From contig CBDDEN010000008.1 of the NCBI GenBank assembly GCA_965226925.1, forward strand, positions 124,001 through 188,000: 64,000 nucleotides of DNA, written 5' to 3'. The notes beneath the pieces were generated by a model that ran no database searches, was not told where the DNA came from, and was given only the letters and a program-made list of their open reading frames with translations. This document shows, piece after piece, positions 43,150 to 50,968 of the stretch. Position numbers and translations under genes: made by a program. The DNA is from CBDDCX01 sp965226925. GTDB taxonomy: Bacteria; Gemmatimonadota; Gemmatimonadetes; Longimicrobiales; Gaopeijiaceae. Each line of letters opens with the position of its first letter. Position 1 is the stretch's first letter.

Positions 43150-44712
43150 ATGAATAATGAGGGGCGGCATGAGGGGGTCGATCCTACTGTCCTGACCAGG
43201 CGCCAGGTGCTTCAGCGCTTCGGAATGGTCGGCACATCCTCGCTCATGATGGGGGTGATGAGCGCGTGGGACTTGATGGGTAAGCCCGCAGGCCCGCGGC
43301 CCGTGTTCCCCCGAACGGACGCATCAGCGAAGGTCGTCGTGCTCGGCGGCGGGTTGTCCGGACTGGTGGTCGGCTACGAGCTGGGTAAGCTGGGCTACGA
43401 CTATCGGATCCTGGAGGCTCGCGAAAGGGTCGGAGGCCTCATCTGGAGCGTCCGCCGAGGTGATTCGCTCACGGAGCTCGACGGGGGTGAGCGCCAGGAG
43501 TGCCAGTTCGACGAGGATCAGTACTTCAGTGCCGGCGCCTGGCGGATTCCGAACGCTCACGAGGGCGTGCTCGGCTACTGTCGCGAGCTCGGCGTTCCCA
43601 TCGAGATCTTCCTGAACACGAGCGACGCCAACTTCATGTGGGAGGAGGACGCCGAGCGCGGTCCTCTCGCCGGAAAGAAGGTCCGGCTGCGCGAGGTCAA
43701 GGCCAACCTTTGGGGGTCGACGAACGAGTTGCTCGCCAAGGCCCTCGACCACGGTGAAATCGACGTTCCCCTGTCGGACGAGGACAAGGAACGCTTGATC
43801 GAGTTTCTGGTGAGCTCCGGATACCTCGACTCCGCGGACTACATGTACAATCCGCCCGCACAGCGAGGCTCCGAGGAGCGATACGACCTCAGCGCCCTCC
43901 TGCAATCCGGCTTCTGGAGTCAGGTGCGGTCCCTGGTCCGATCGACCGGGGGAGGCGCACCGGTATTCCAGGCGGTTGGCGGCATGCAGGAGATTCCCGA
44001 AGCCGTCGCTCGAGCCGTTGGCGACAACCTGAGCCTCGGGTCGGCGGTGAAGCGCGTGACCCAGACGGAAGACGGCGTTCGAGTCGTCTACAAGGACACG
44101 CGTACGGGACAGGAGCGGGAAGAGATCGGCGATTACTGCGTGTCCTGTCTGCCCATGTCGGTCTTCCAGACGATCGAGGTCAACTTGTCGCCCGATACGG
44201 CGACTGTCGTGGAGGAGATGAGCCATAGTCCTAGCGCGAAGGTCGGGCTACAGATGAAGCGGCGATTCTGGGAAGAGGACGACGGGATCTACGGCGGACA
44301 CATCTACGGCCGGAGTCTCGGGCTCGGCGAGTTCTCGTACCCGTCCAACGGCTTCTTCACCAAGAAGGGCGTTCTCCTCGGCTTCTACGGCAACGGGAAC
44401 ACGGGAGACATGGACACGAAGACCGTTCAAGGGAGGGTCGAATACGTGCTCACGCAGGCCAGCAAGGGCCACCCCCAGATGCGGGAGGAATTCGAGCACG
44501 CGTACTGCGTCTGGTGGGACAAGGTCGAGTACAGCCTGGGAGCTTACGGTCGGCGCGCGGAATCGGAGGGTATGGCACAGCTCCACAAGGGCGACGGCCG
44601 GATCTACTTCGGATCCGCCGGAGCAGGATCGCAGCCGGCCTGGATGGAGGGTGCGATCGAATCGGCCTGGCGCACCGTGGAGAGCGTGCACCAGAGGGCG
44701 TCGCAGGGCTAG
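43150..44712 (+). CDS. Tat-exported flavin amine oxidase
   Basis: 520 aa. Twin-arginine-type N-terminus (TRRQVLQRFGMVGTSSLMMG) followed by the FAD-binding motif KVVVLGGGLSGLVVGYELG and LEARERVGGLIWSVRRGD, as in monoamine and L-amino-acid oxidases. The C-terminal flavin block IYFGSAGAGSQPAWMEGAIE is present, and WWDKVEYSLGAYG is typical of the group. It would oxidise an amine or amino acid in the periplasm to an imine with hydrogen peroxide release. The gene stands alone after the IS1595-type transposon. Confidence 0.85.
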   Translation: MNNEGRHEGVDPTVLTRRQVLQRFGMVGTSSLMMGVMSAWDLMGKPAGPRPVFPRTDASAKVVVLGGGLSGLVVGYELGKLGYDYRILEARERVGGLIWSVRRGDSLTELDGGERQECQFDEDQYFSAGAWRIPNAHEGVLGYCRELGVPIEIFLNTSDANFMWEEDAERGPLAGKKVRLREVKANLWGSTNELLAKALDHGEIDVPLSDEDKERLIEFLVSSGYLDSADYMYNPPAQRGSEERYDLSALLQSGFWSQVRSLVRSTGGGAPVFQAVGGMQEIPEAVARAVGDNLSLGSAVKRVTQTEDGVRVVYKDTRTGQEREEIGDYCVSCLPMSVFQTIEVNLSPDTATVVEEMSHSPSAKVGLQMKRRFWEEDDGIYGGHIYGRSLGLGEFSYPSNGFFTKKGVLLGFYGNGNTGDMDTKTVQGRVEYVLTQASKGHPQMREEFEHAYCVWWDKVEYSLGAYGRRAESEGMAQLHKGDGRIYFGSAGAGSQPAWMEGAIESAWRTVESVHQRASQG

Positions 44713-44813
44713 AAGCGCAGCCGCAGCGGGTTGAGAGGGGACGCCTCGACGGGAGGGTGTCCCCTCGTCACATTCTAAGGGGTCGGCGACGACCGGGGTG
44801 ACGACGGGCCACG

Positions 44814-46496
44814 GTGACGCCGGATCCCGCCCACCGAACCACTCAAAAAGTGGCAAGTGATGAACCATCTTCTTCTCGGACTCGCCCTCCTCACGGGCGG
44901 CGGCGGTGGGCCGAATCGACCGACACCTACCCCAAGAACCCGAACATCGACGCCCTCAACTACGCGTTCCGCCTCACGCTGAGTGACACCACCGATGAGA
45001 TCGTCGGCGAAGCCACCATCGACATCCGCTTTCTCGCGGATGGAATCACGCGTGTGCGTCTGGACCTGATCGATCAGGGTGCCGATGGCCGAGGGATGGC
45101 GGTCAGCGGCGTCACCTCCGGCGACCGTCCGGTCACGTTCACCCACACCAACGACGAACTGTTCATCACGCTTCCGCAAGCCACGCGGGCGAACCAACGC
45201 AGCCAGTACACGATCCGCTACCGGGGCATTCCGGCCAGTGGGCTCCAGATCGGACCCAACAAGTACGGCGACCGGACCTTCTTCAGCGACGACTGGCCCA
45301 ACCGCGCCCGCAATTGGTTGCCCACCATCGATCACCCGTACGACAAGGCGACCAGCGAGATGATCGTCACCGCGCCGGACCACTACCAGGTGGTCTCCAA
45401 CGGGCTGAAGATCGAGGAGACCGCGCTGCCCAACGGCATGCTGCTCACCCACTGGAAGCAGTCGGTGCCGATCGCCACGTGGCTATACAATCTCGGCGTG
45501 GCGCGCTTCGTGGTGCAGCACGTCGACGACTACATGGGCAAGGCGATCCAGACCTGGGTCTACTACCAGGATCGCGACGCCGGCTTCTACGATTTCGCCG
45601 TTCACACCAAGCAGGTTCTGGAATTCTACGGTGACTGGGTGGGACCCTACTCCTACGAGAAGCTCGCGAACATCCAGTCCAATAGCGTCGGCGGCGGCAT
45701 GGAGGCGGCCAGCTCGATCTTCTACGGCGACGACTCGGTGACGGGTGAGCGGACCACCCGCTGGCAGAACGTCATCATCCACGAGATCGCGCATCAGTGG
45801 TTCGGCAACGCCGTCACGGAATACGATTGGGACGACGTCTGGCTGAGCGAGGGCTTCGCGACGTACTTCACGCTTCTGTTCCGAGAGCATCAGTACGGCC
45901 GGGACGACTTCGTGCGGGGACTGAAGGAGAGCCGGGACCGCGTGCGGTCCTTCTACGAGGAGAACCCCGACTATCGAATCGGCCACGACAACCTGGACGA
46001 TATGAGCCGCGTCACCAGCTCCCAGACGTACCAAAAGGGTGGCTGGACCCTGCACATGCTCCGTGGGATCATCGGGGACGAGGCCTTCTGGAGCGGAATA
46101 CAGGACTACTACGCCCGATTCCAGGGCAAGAACGCCACCACCGACGACTTGCGTCGGGCGATGGAAGAGGCCTCGGGCCGGGATCTGTCCGAGTTCTTCG
46201 CGCAATGGCTCTACCAGGGCGGCGCCCTGGAATACGAGGGCGGGTGGAGCTACGACGCACGCACTCGAACGCTCGAGGTCGAGTTGAACCAGGTACAAGG
46301 CGGCGGCTACTCCTTCAAAATGCCCGTCCAGCTGGCCATCTACTCGGCGGACGAGAACGACCCCCGAGTCGAGTTGCTACAAGTGAACGACATGACCAAC
46401 CGGTTCACGATCTCCGTGGACCGAGAACCCGATTCCGTCGTGCTCGACCCCGACACATGGGTGTTGATGGACGCCGACTTCGAGCGGAGGAACTGA
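44814..46496 (+). CDS. M1-family metallopeptidase with broken signal-peptide frame
   Basis: 560 aa in the open frame from GTG 44814. Zinc-peptidase motifs: NVIIHEIAHQWFGNAV (HExxH), WLSEGFATYF (third ligand), and GGGMEAASSIFYGDD in place of GAMEN. The mature domain begins near TDTYPKNPNIDALNYAFRL. A plausible signal peptide (MNHLLLGLALLT from ATG 44860) lies in the next frame and runs into a GGC tract (44895-44910), where a one-base shift would join it to the mature protein. As it stands, the product would lack a signal peptide. An M24 peptidase remnant follows after 2 bp. Confidence 0.8.
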   Translation: MTPDPAHRTTQKVASDEPSSSRTRPPHGRRRWAESTDTYPKNPNIDALNYAFRLTLSDTTDEIVGEATIDIRFLADGITRVRLDLIDQGADGRGMAVSGVTSGDRPVTFTHTNDELFITLPQATRANQRSQYTIRYRGIPASGLQIGPNKYGDRTFFSDDWPNRARNWLPTIDHPYDKATSEMIVTAPDHYQVVSNGLKIEETALPNGMLLTHWKQSVPIATWLYNLGVARFVVQHVDDYMGKAIQTWVYYQDRDAGFYDFAVHTKQVLEFYGDWVGPYSYEKLANIQSNSVGGGMEAASSIFYGDDSVTGERTTRWQNVIIHEIAHQWFGNAVTEYDWDDVWLSEGFATYFTLLFREHQYGRDDFVRGLKESRDRVRSFYEENPDYRIGHDNLDDMSRVTSSQTYQKGGWTLHMLRGIIGDEAFWSGIQDYYARFQGKNATTDDLRRAMEEASGRDLSEFFAQWLYQGGALEYEGGWSYDARTRTLEVELNQVQGGGYSFKMPVQLAIYSADENDPRVELLQVNDMTNRFTISVDREPDSVVLDPDTWVLMDADFERRN

Positions 46497-46498
46497 CC

Positions 46499-47871
46499 AT
46501 GAGAGCGACACTTCTGTGTCTGACGCTGGCCCTTGCGGCCATCTCACCACTTCAAGCGCAACGCGCATTCGAGCCCCCGGACAAGGCACTGCACAGCCAG
46601 CGCAGGGCGAACTTCCTCAACGCCATGGACGGTGGCATCGGCATCATCGTGGCGGCGATCGAGGATCAGAACAGGATCTACGAGTTCTTCGTGGACCATT
46701 CGGACCTTCATGACTTCATCTACTTGACCGGTCTCGAAGCGGCGACGCTTACGGGTCGGCGCTCGTCCTCGCACCCGACGCCGAGACCTACCGGGAGATC
46801 CTCTATACGTCCCAAGATCCGGAGGAGATGGCGGGCCTGACCGGCATCGAGCACGTCTATCCGTACGAGTTCCTCAACGAGCACCTGTCCGACGCCATCA
46901 CCGACTACTCGCTTCTCCGGACCCATCAGCGAGGCGCCAAGGCGCTCGCGAGCGACCTGTCTCGCTCCCTCGGTACGGAGAAGTACGTCTACTTCAACTA
47001 GCGCTTCCTGAACCTCGCGGAGACGCCGCCGGAGCGACTCGATCTCGCCAACCGCCTCCGGTACTTCTCGCCGGAGGTTCAGATGAAGGACGCATCGGAC
47101 ATCCTCAACCGTCTGCGCATGATCCACGACGAGGCCTCGATCGCGATGCTTCGGGAGGCGTCCGATATCACGGTCCAGGCGTTCATGGAGTCGGCCAAGG
47201 CGGTCCGTGAGGAGATGACGACGCAGCAGATCGCGGCAATCGTCAACTTCACGTTCGAGTATGAGCACGCGGCCCCGTCCTTCCGCACCAACGTCACACC
47301 TTCGGGCTCGGGGGTCGTCCCGAGAGGCGGGGGCCGTGACTGGCCGATCGGAGTCCGCCCCAGACTCGGCCCCTGGCACGTGAGTGACGGTCAGATGCTC
47401 AGTTACGATATCGGTGCCGAGTACGCTCACTTCACGGCCGACTTCGGGCGCACGATTCCGGTCAGCGGCGAGTACACGCCGGAGCAGCGGCGCATCGCCG
47501 AGGTCGTTACACGCGTCCAAAAGCAATTGATCGCCGCGGTGAAACCCGGCGGGACGTTCGCCGGGAGCCAGGCCCTCAAGGACCGGCTCATGGCCGAGGC
47601 CGGACTACTGGACGTCACCAATACGTACGGCATCAGCCACTTCGTCGGGATGGAGATCCACGACGTCGGCTTCTACGACATTCCGTGGGAGCCGGGAATG
47701 TGCTTCGTCATCGAGTGGCGCGTGAGCCACGAGGACTGGTCCATCCGCTTCGAGGACGTGATCCTGGTGACGGAAGACGGCCACGAGTGGCTCACCGGGC
47801 ACTCTCCCATCGAGCCCGACGAGATCGAGGCTCTCATGGCGCAGGAGGGGGTCTGGGAGCGGGATCGCTAG
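46499..47871 (+). pseudogene. M24-family (Xaa-Pro) aminopeptidase pseudogene
   Basis: It begins with a signal peptide (MRATLLCLTLALAAISPLQA) and the N-terminal creatinase-like domain. Near 46738 the frame shifts, and GDAYGSALVLAPDAETYREI continues in another frame. That frame then meets an in-frame TAG at 46999 within KYVYFN-stop-RFLNLAET. The rest is open (ATG at 47083) and keeps M24 metal ligands: YDIGAEYAHFTADFGRTI (two Asp), GISHFVGMEIHDVG (His), FVIEWRVS (Glu) and FEDVILVTEDG (Glu). Two independent lesions argue for a real pseudogene. A hairpin follows at 47949. Confidence 0.8.
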
Positions 47872-47948
47872 CCGTCGGCGGACGCCTGAGGGTGACGCGG
47901 CGCCGGCCCGGGTAGAGCAGCCGGTCCGAAAGAGAGTACGAATCCACC

Positions 47949-47982
47949 GAGGGGTCGGACGCCGGGAGGCATCCGGCCCCTC
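47949..47982 (+). terminator. hairpin after the M24 pseudogene
   Basis: GAGGGGTCGGA pairs with TCCGGCCCCTC (11 bp with one G-U pair) around a 12-nt loop, followed by TCTCGTTC. It separates the peptidase genes from the bacteriocin-like locus. The T-tract is weak. Confidence 0.5.
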
Positions 47983-48110
47983 TCTCGTTCCCGGTCATCC
48001 CGCCTCCAACGACGATCGATGATAGAACGGTGATACCCCCGCACTACCGTCCATCCACGTCGCAAGCCCCCCCGGGGCGGCACACGATTCCAACCCACAC
48101 AGGAGGACCC

Positions 48111-48293
48111 ATGGAGACTCTGACGCCAGATCGGATGCGCGCATTGCACGGGATGAAGATCGACGAGGGCGAGGTCTGCGGCCTTATGGTGGGTGCCCTT
48201 TCGGGCGCCATCTACTTCAGCTGGACCGTTCCGGCCGCCTTCATCTTCATGTTCACACCGATGATCTGTGCCCTGGACTACGGTCTCCGGTAG
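48111..48293 (+). CDS. bacteriocin-like precursor peptide 1
   Basis: 60 aa from ATG 48111, with AGGAGG four bases upstream. The N-terminus TLTPDRMRALHGM resembles the leaders cut by C39 peptidases, but ends in Gly-Met instead of Gly-Gly. The predicted core (residues 16-60) starts KIDEGEVCG and is strongly hydrophobic (GAIYFSWTVPAAFIFMF). Cysteines are at 23 and 53, exactly as in the second peptide 45 bp downstream. A C39-ABC exporter lies in the same locus. This is probably a ribosomal peptide exported after leader removal; antimicrobial activity is inference. Confidence 0.75.
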   Translation: METLTPDRMRALHGMKIDEGEVCGLMVGALSGAIYFSWTVPAAFIFMFTPMICALDYGLR

Positions 48294-48338
48294 TCAGGAC
48301 CGACGCCTTCCGCCCCCCACCATCACTCGGAGGTTCCC

Positions 48339-48515
48339 ATGAGAGAACTCACCGTCGACGAAATGTCCGACATCGAAGGCATGAAATTCTGGGCCGGCTT
48401 CGGATGTGGTGCCGGCATCATCGCGTCCATCGCCGTGACGGGAACACCAGACATCCTCACCAGGTGGACCATCTACAGCGGCACGATCGCGGCCTGTGGA
48501 GCGGCATCCTTCTAG
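48339..48515 (+). CDS. bacteriocin-like precursor peptide 2
   Basis: 58 aa from ATG 48339, with GGAGG five bases upstream; below the usual size cutoff for gene calling. The leader ELTVDEMSDIEGM matches the C39 leader pattern (L-T-x-D-x-M, then I/L-x-G-M). The core begins KFWAGFGCGAGIIASIA, glycine- and alanine-rich like class II bacteriocins. It shares with peptide 1 the positions L4, T5, D7, M9, G14, M15, K16, G20, C23, G24 and C53. The pair may act together as a two-peptide bacteriocin. No modification enzyme is visible, so a C23-C53 disulfide is the simplest expectation. Confidence 0.75.
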   Translation: MRELTVDEMSDIEGMKFWAGFGCGAGIIASIAVTGTPDILTRWTIYSGTIAACGAASF

Positions 48516-48540
48516 GCGGCACGGGCTGGGTGCCTCCCGG

Positions 48541-50199
48541 GTGCCCAGCCCGTCGCTTCCCGGCGTGAGGGGCCTCGAGGGCAGCCTCCTCCGCGATCTC
48601 GCGTTGGTCGTACGGCACAAGGTCCGTATCGCGGGTCGCCGGTTCGCGGATTCGGTGCGACGCACCCTCGAGGGGAAGATGGCTCTGATCGCGATGCTAG
48701 CGGCCCCCTTCCTCATGAGAAGCATGTTGTCCTCCTCGTCCCTGCGGGCGGTAGGCACCGATCGGAGCGGGGCCTACACCACGCTGGCGTTCGCCCACGC
48801 CTTCGTGGTGCTGGCGCTACTCCTGGGAGTGGCCGCACATACCGCTCATTCCCTGACGGCAGAGCAGAAGCCGGATCCTCTGGCTCTGTACCCGGGTGGG
48901 AGACGCGGGCTCGCCGCCTATCACCTGTGGGGCGACGTGGCCGCGACGGGCCTCTGGCTCCTCTTCTTCTTCTATCTCTTCTATGGCGCCCTGATCATCG
49001 ACGTCGTGGATCGCCCGCTCTTGGTCCTTCCGTTCCACTTCGCTGTGCAGGCGCTGGTCCTCGCGGCCTGCGGAGCGATGGTCTACCGCTCGACCCTCAG
49101 AGGAGTCGAGCGGCGGCCTGACCTGGGCCGGCCCGGCCATGTGGTCGCCAGCGTCGGGGCGATTCTCGCGTTCCTGGCCATGGTCGGATCGCCGACACTC
49201 GTCGGGGACCTCCCTCCCCAAACGCTGGCCGACGTAGCAAGGCGCGTCGACCTCCTGGCAACCCTCTACCCTCCCCTCGCCCTGCTCGGTCGTCCCGGGA
49301 TCGGTGCTCTCGCACCGCTTGCGTGGCTGGGTTGGATAGCCGCAATCACCCTGGCCTTCAGGGTTGCCATACCGTTGATGCGCGCCCCGAGTCCGCTCTT
49401 GCTGGGAGACGTGGAATCCACGCCTGTGTCGACCTTCACGAGTCCCCTTACCAGGCCACTGCGACCCTCTTTCGGTGGCCCGGCCGGTGTGCGGCTTTTC
49501 TTCCTGAAGGACATCTGGCTTCCTGCCACCCGACATCGCGGACGGTTCCTCAAAAGGCAGTGGGTCCTGGCAGCCATCGCGGTGACGGGACCGATCGTCA
49601 TGTGGCAATTGCGTCGGGAGGGCCGAATGGACGACATCGTGGCGGAGGCGGTTCTGTGGGGTGTCGTCATGGTCCTCCCCTCCCTCGCAGCATACTTGAC
49701 CGGGCTGAGCATCCTCGGACGGGAGGGTTCGGAATTGGCCCTGATTCGTCCCATCCTTCGACCCGTCTCGTTATGGGGACACAAGGTGCTTCCCGCTCTG
49801 GGGACCGTCGCGACGTACGGAGTCCTCTACGGGGCCATCACGGGAGCCTCTGCGGCCGTACTCAACCTCGAGCCTGGCCCGGCGGAGGGAGCCGCCCTCG
49901 GCGGGTTGACCGGAGTCGTCGCAGCGGTGAACGCAGTGGCTCTCGGGTTCCTGTTTCCCGACTTCCGACGCGGAAGCGTCCTCACACCGGGAGCGTCACG
50001 AACAGGCCGGCGTCTCTTCGAGGCCCTGGTGCTCTACGGCGTAGGTATCGTCCTCGCCACCTTCGTCATGGCGCGAAAGGGTGTCATTCCTTCGGACCTT
50101 CTCGGCCCGACCCTGCTCGCCACGGCCGGAATGGGTCTCGGCCTGGGGGGGATCCTCACGGTTCTCTCCCTGCGTCGACTTCCCGGTCTCGAGATCTGA
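48541..50199 (+). CDS. ABC transporter permease-like membrane protein
   Basis: 552 aa from GTG 48541 (another GTG at 48496 would overlap the peptide gene; the start is uncertain). Twelve or so hydrophobic segments in two halves separated by a soluble region (about residues 300-350). It lacks a nucleotide-binding domain and lies 1 bp before an ABC ATPase, so it is most likely that ATPase's membrane partner. In bacteriocin loci such ATPase-permease pairs often give self-immunity by expelling the peptide. This role is inferred from context only. Confidence 0.7.
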   Translation: MPSPSLPGVRGLEGSLLRDLALVVRHKVRIAGRRFADSVRRTLEGKMALIAMLAAPFLMRSMLSSSSLRAVGTDRSGAYTTLAFAHAFVVLALLLGVAAHTAHSLTAEQKPDPLALYPGGRRGLAAYHLWGDVAATGLWLLFFFYLFYGALIIDVVDRPLLVLPFHFAVQALVLAACGAMVYRSTLRGVERRPDLGRPGHVVASVGAILAFLAMVGSPTLVGDLPPQTLADVARRVDLLATLYPPLALLGRPGIGALAPLAWLGWIAAITLAFRVAIPLMRAPSPLLLGDVESTPVSTFTSPLTRPLRPSFGGPAGVRLFFLKDIWLPATRHRGRFLKRQWVLAAIAVTGPIVMWQLRREGRMDDIVAEAVLWGVVMVLPSLAAYLTGLSILGREGSELALIRPILRPVSLWGHKVLPALGTVATYGVLYGAITGASAAVLNLEPGPAEGAALGGLTGVVAAVNAVALGFLFPDFRRGSVLTPGASRTGRRLFEALVLYGVGIVLATFVMARKGVIPSDLLGPTLLATAGMGLGLGGILTVLSLRRLPGLEI

Positions 50200-50200
50200 C

Positions 50201-50968
50201 ATGAAGGGCGGCCCCTCCGTGAGAATCGATCGCCTCGGCAAGAGCTTCGGATCGGTCGCCGCCGTGGCCGATCTGATCTTGACCATTAACGCAGGTGAGA
50301 TAGTCTGCCTCCTCGGGCCGAACGGCGCCGGCAAGACGACCACGATCAACACGATCATGGGCCTCAAGCGGCCGACGACGGGCGACGTGTTCATCAACGG
50401 TGTGAGCCTCCACTCACCCCAGATCGAGTCCGTGCGAAGACGCGTCGGCTTCATGCCCGAATACCCCCTTCTCTACGACTACCTGACGGGCCGGGAGTTC
50501 GTCCACTTCATCGGCGAGCTCTACCGAACGGAGCGGTCGTTCGAGGCCTGGCTGGACACACAGCTGGACGCACTGGGGATGCGTGAGCATGCCAACCGCC
50601 TGATCAAGGACTATTCGGCAGGCATGAAAAAGAAGGTCTCCTTTCTAGCGGCGTTGGTTCACCGACCGGACATCCTGATCTTCGATGAACCCACGGGTGC
50701 GCTCGACGCGCCGAGCGCTCGGATCGTCAAAGACGAGATGCTCGCGGCTCGCGACCGCGGCTCACTGGTCCTCTTCACCACTCACATCATGGAGATCGCC
50801 GAGCGCCTAGCGGACCGAATCGCGATTCTCGCGGACGGCCGCCTCGTCGCGGAGGGGACATTGACCGATCTGCGTGCGGCATACGGTCGACAATCAGGTG
50901 AACCGCTCGAGAGCATCTTCCTCCGCATCGTTCGCCGGAACGAGTCGCAGGCGGGCGGCGACGAATGA
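50201..50968 (+). CDS. ABC transporter ATP-binding protein
   Basis: 255 aa from ATG 50201, next to the permease stop. Walker A in CLLGPNGAGKTTTINTIMG, Q-loop region GFMPEYPLLYDYLTG, signature KDYSAGMKKKVSFLAAL, Walker B ILIFDEPTGALDAPSA, and H-loop VLFTTHIMEIAERLAD. It fits the CcmA/drug-type exporter ATPases, including those in LanFEG-like immunity systems. The stop overlaps the start of the C39-ABC exporter (ATGA), so it is tightly co-expressed with the peptide exporter. Confidence 0.88.
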   Translation: MKGGPSVRIDRLGKSFGSVAAVADLILTINAGEIVCLLGPNGAGKTTTINTIMGLKRPTTGDVFINGVSLHSPQIESVRRRVGFMPEYPLLYDYLTGREFVHFIGELYRTERSFEAWLDTQLDALGMREHANRLIKDYSAGMKKKVSFLAALVHRPDILIFDEPTGALDAPSARIVKDEMLAARDRGSLVLFTTHIMEIAERLADRIAILADGRLVAEGTLTDLRAAYGRQSGEPLESIFLRIVRRNESQAGGDE

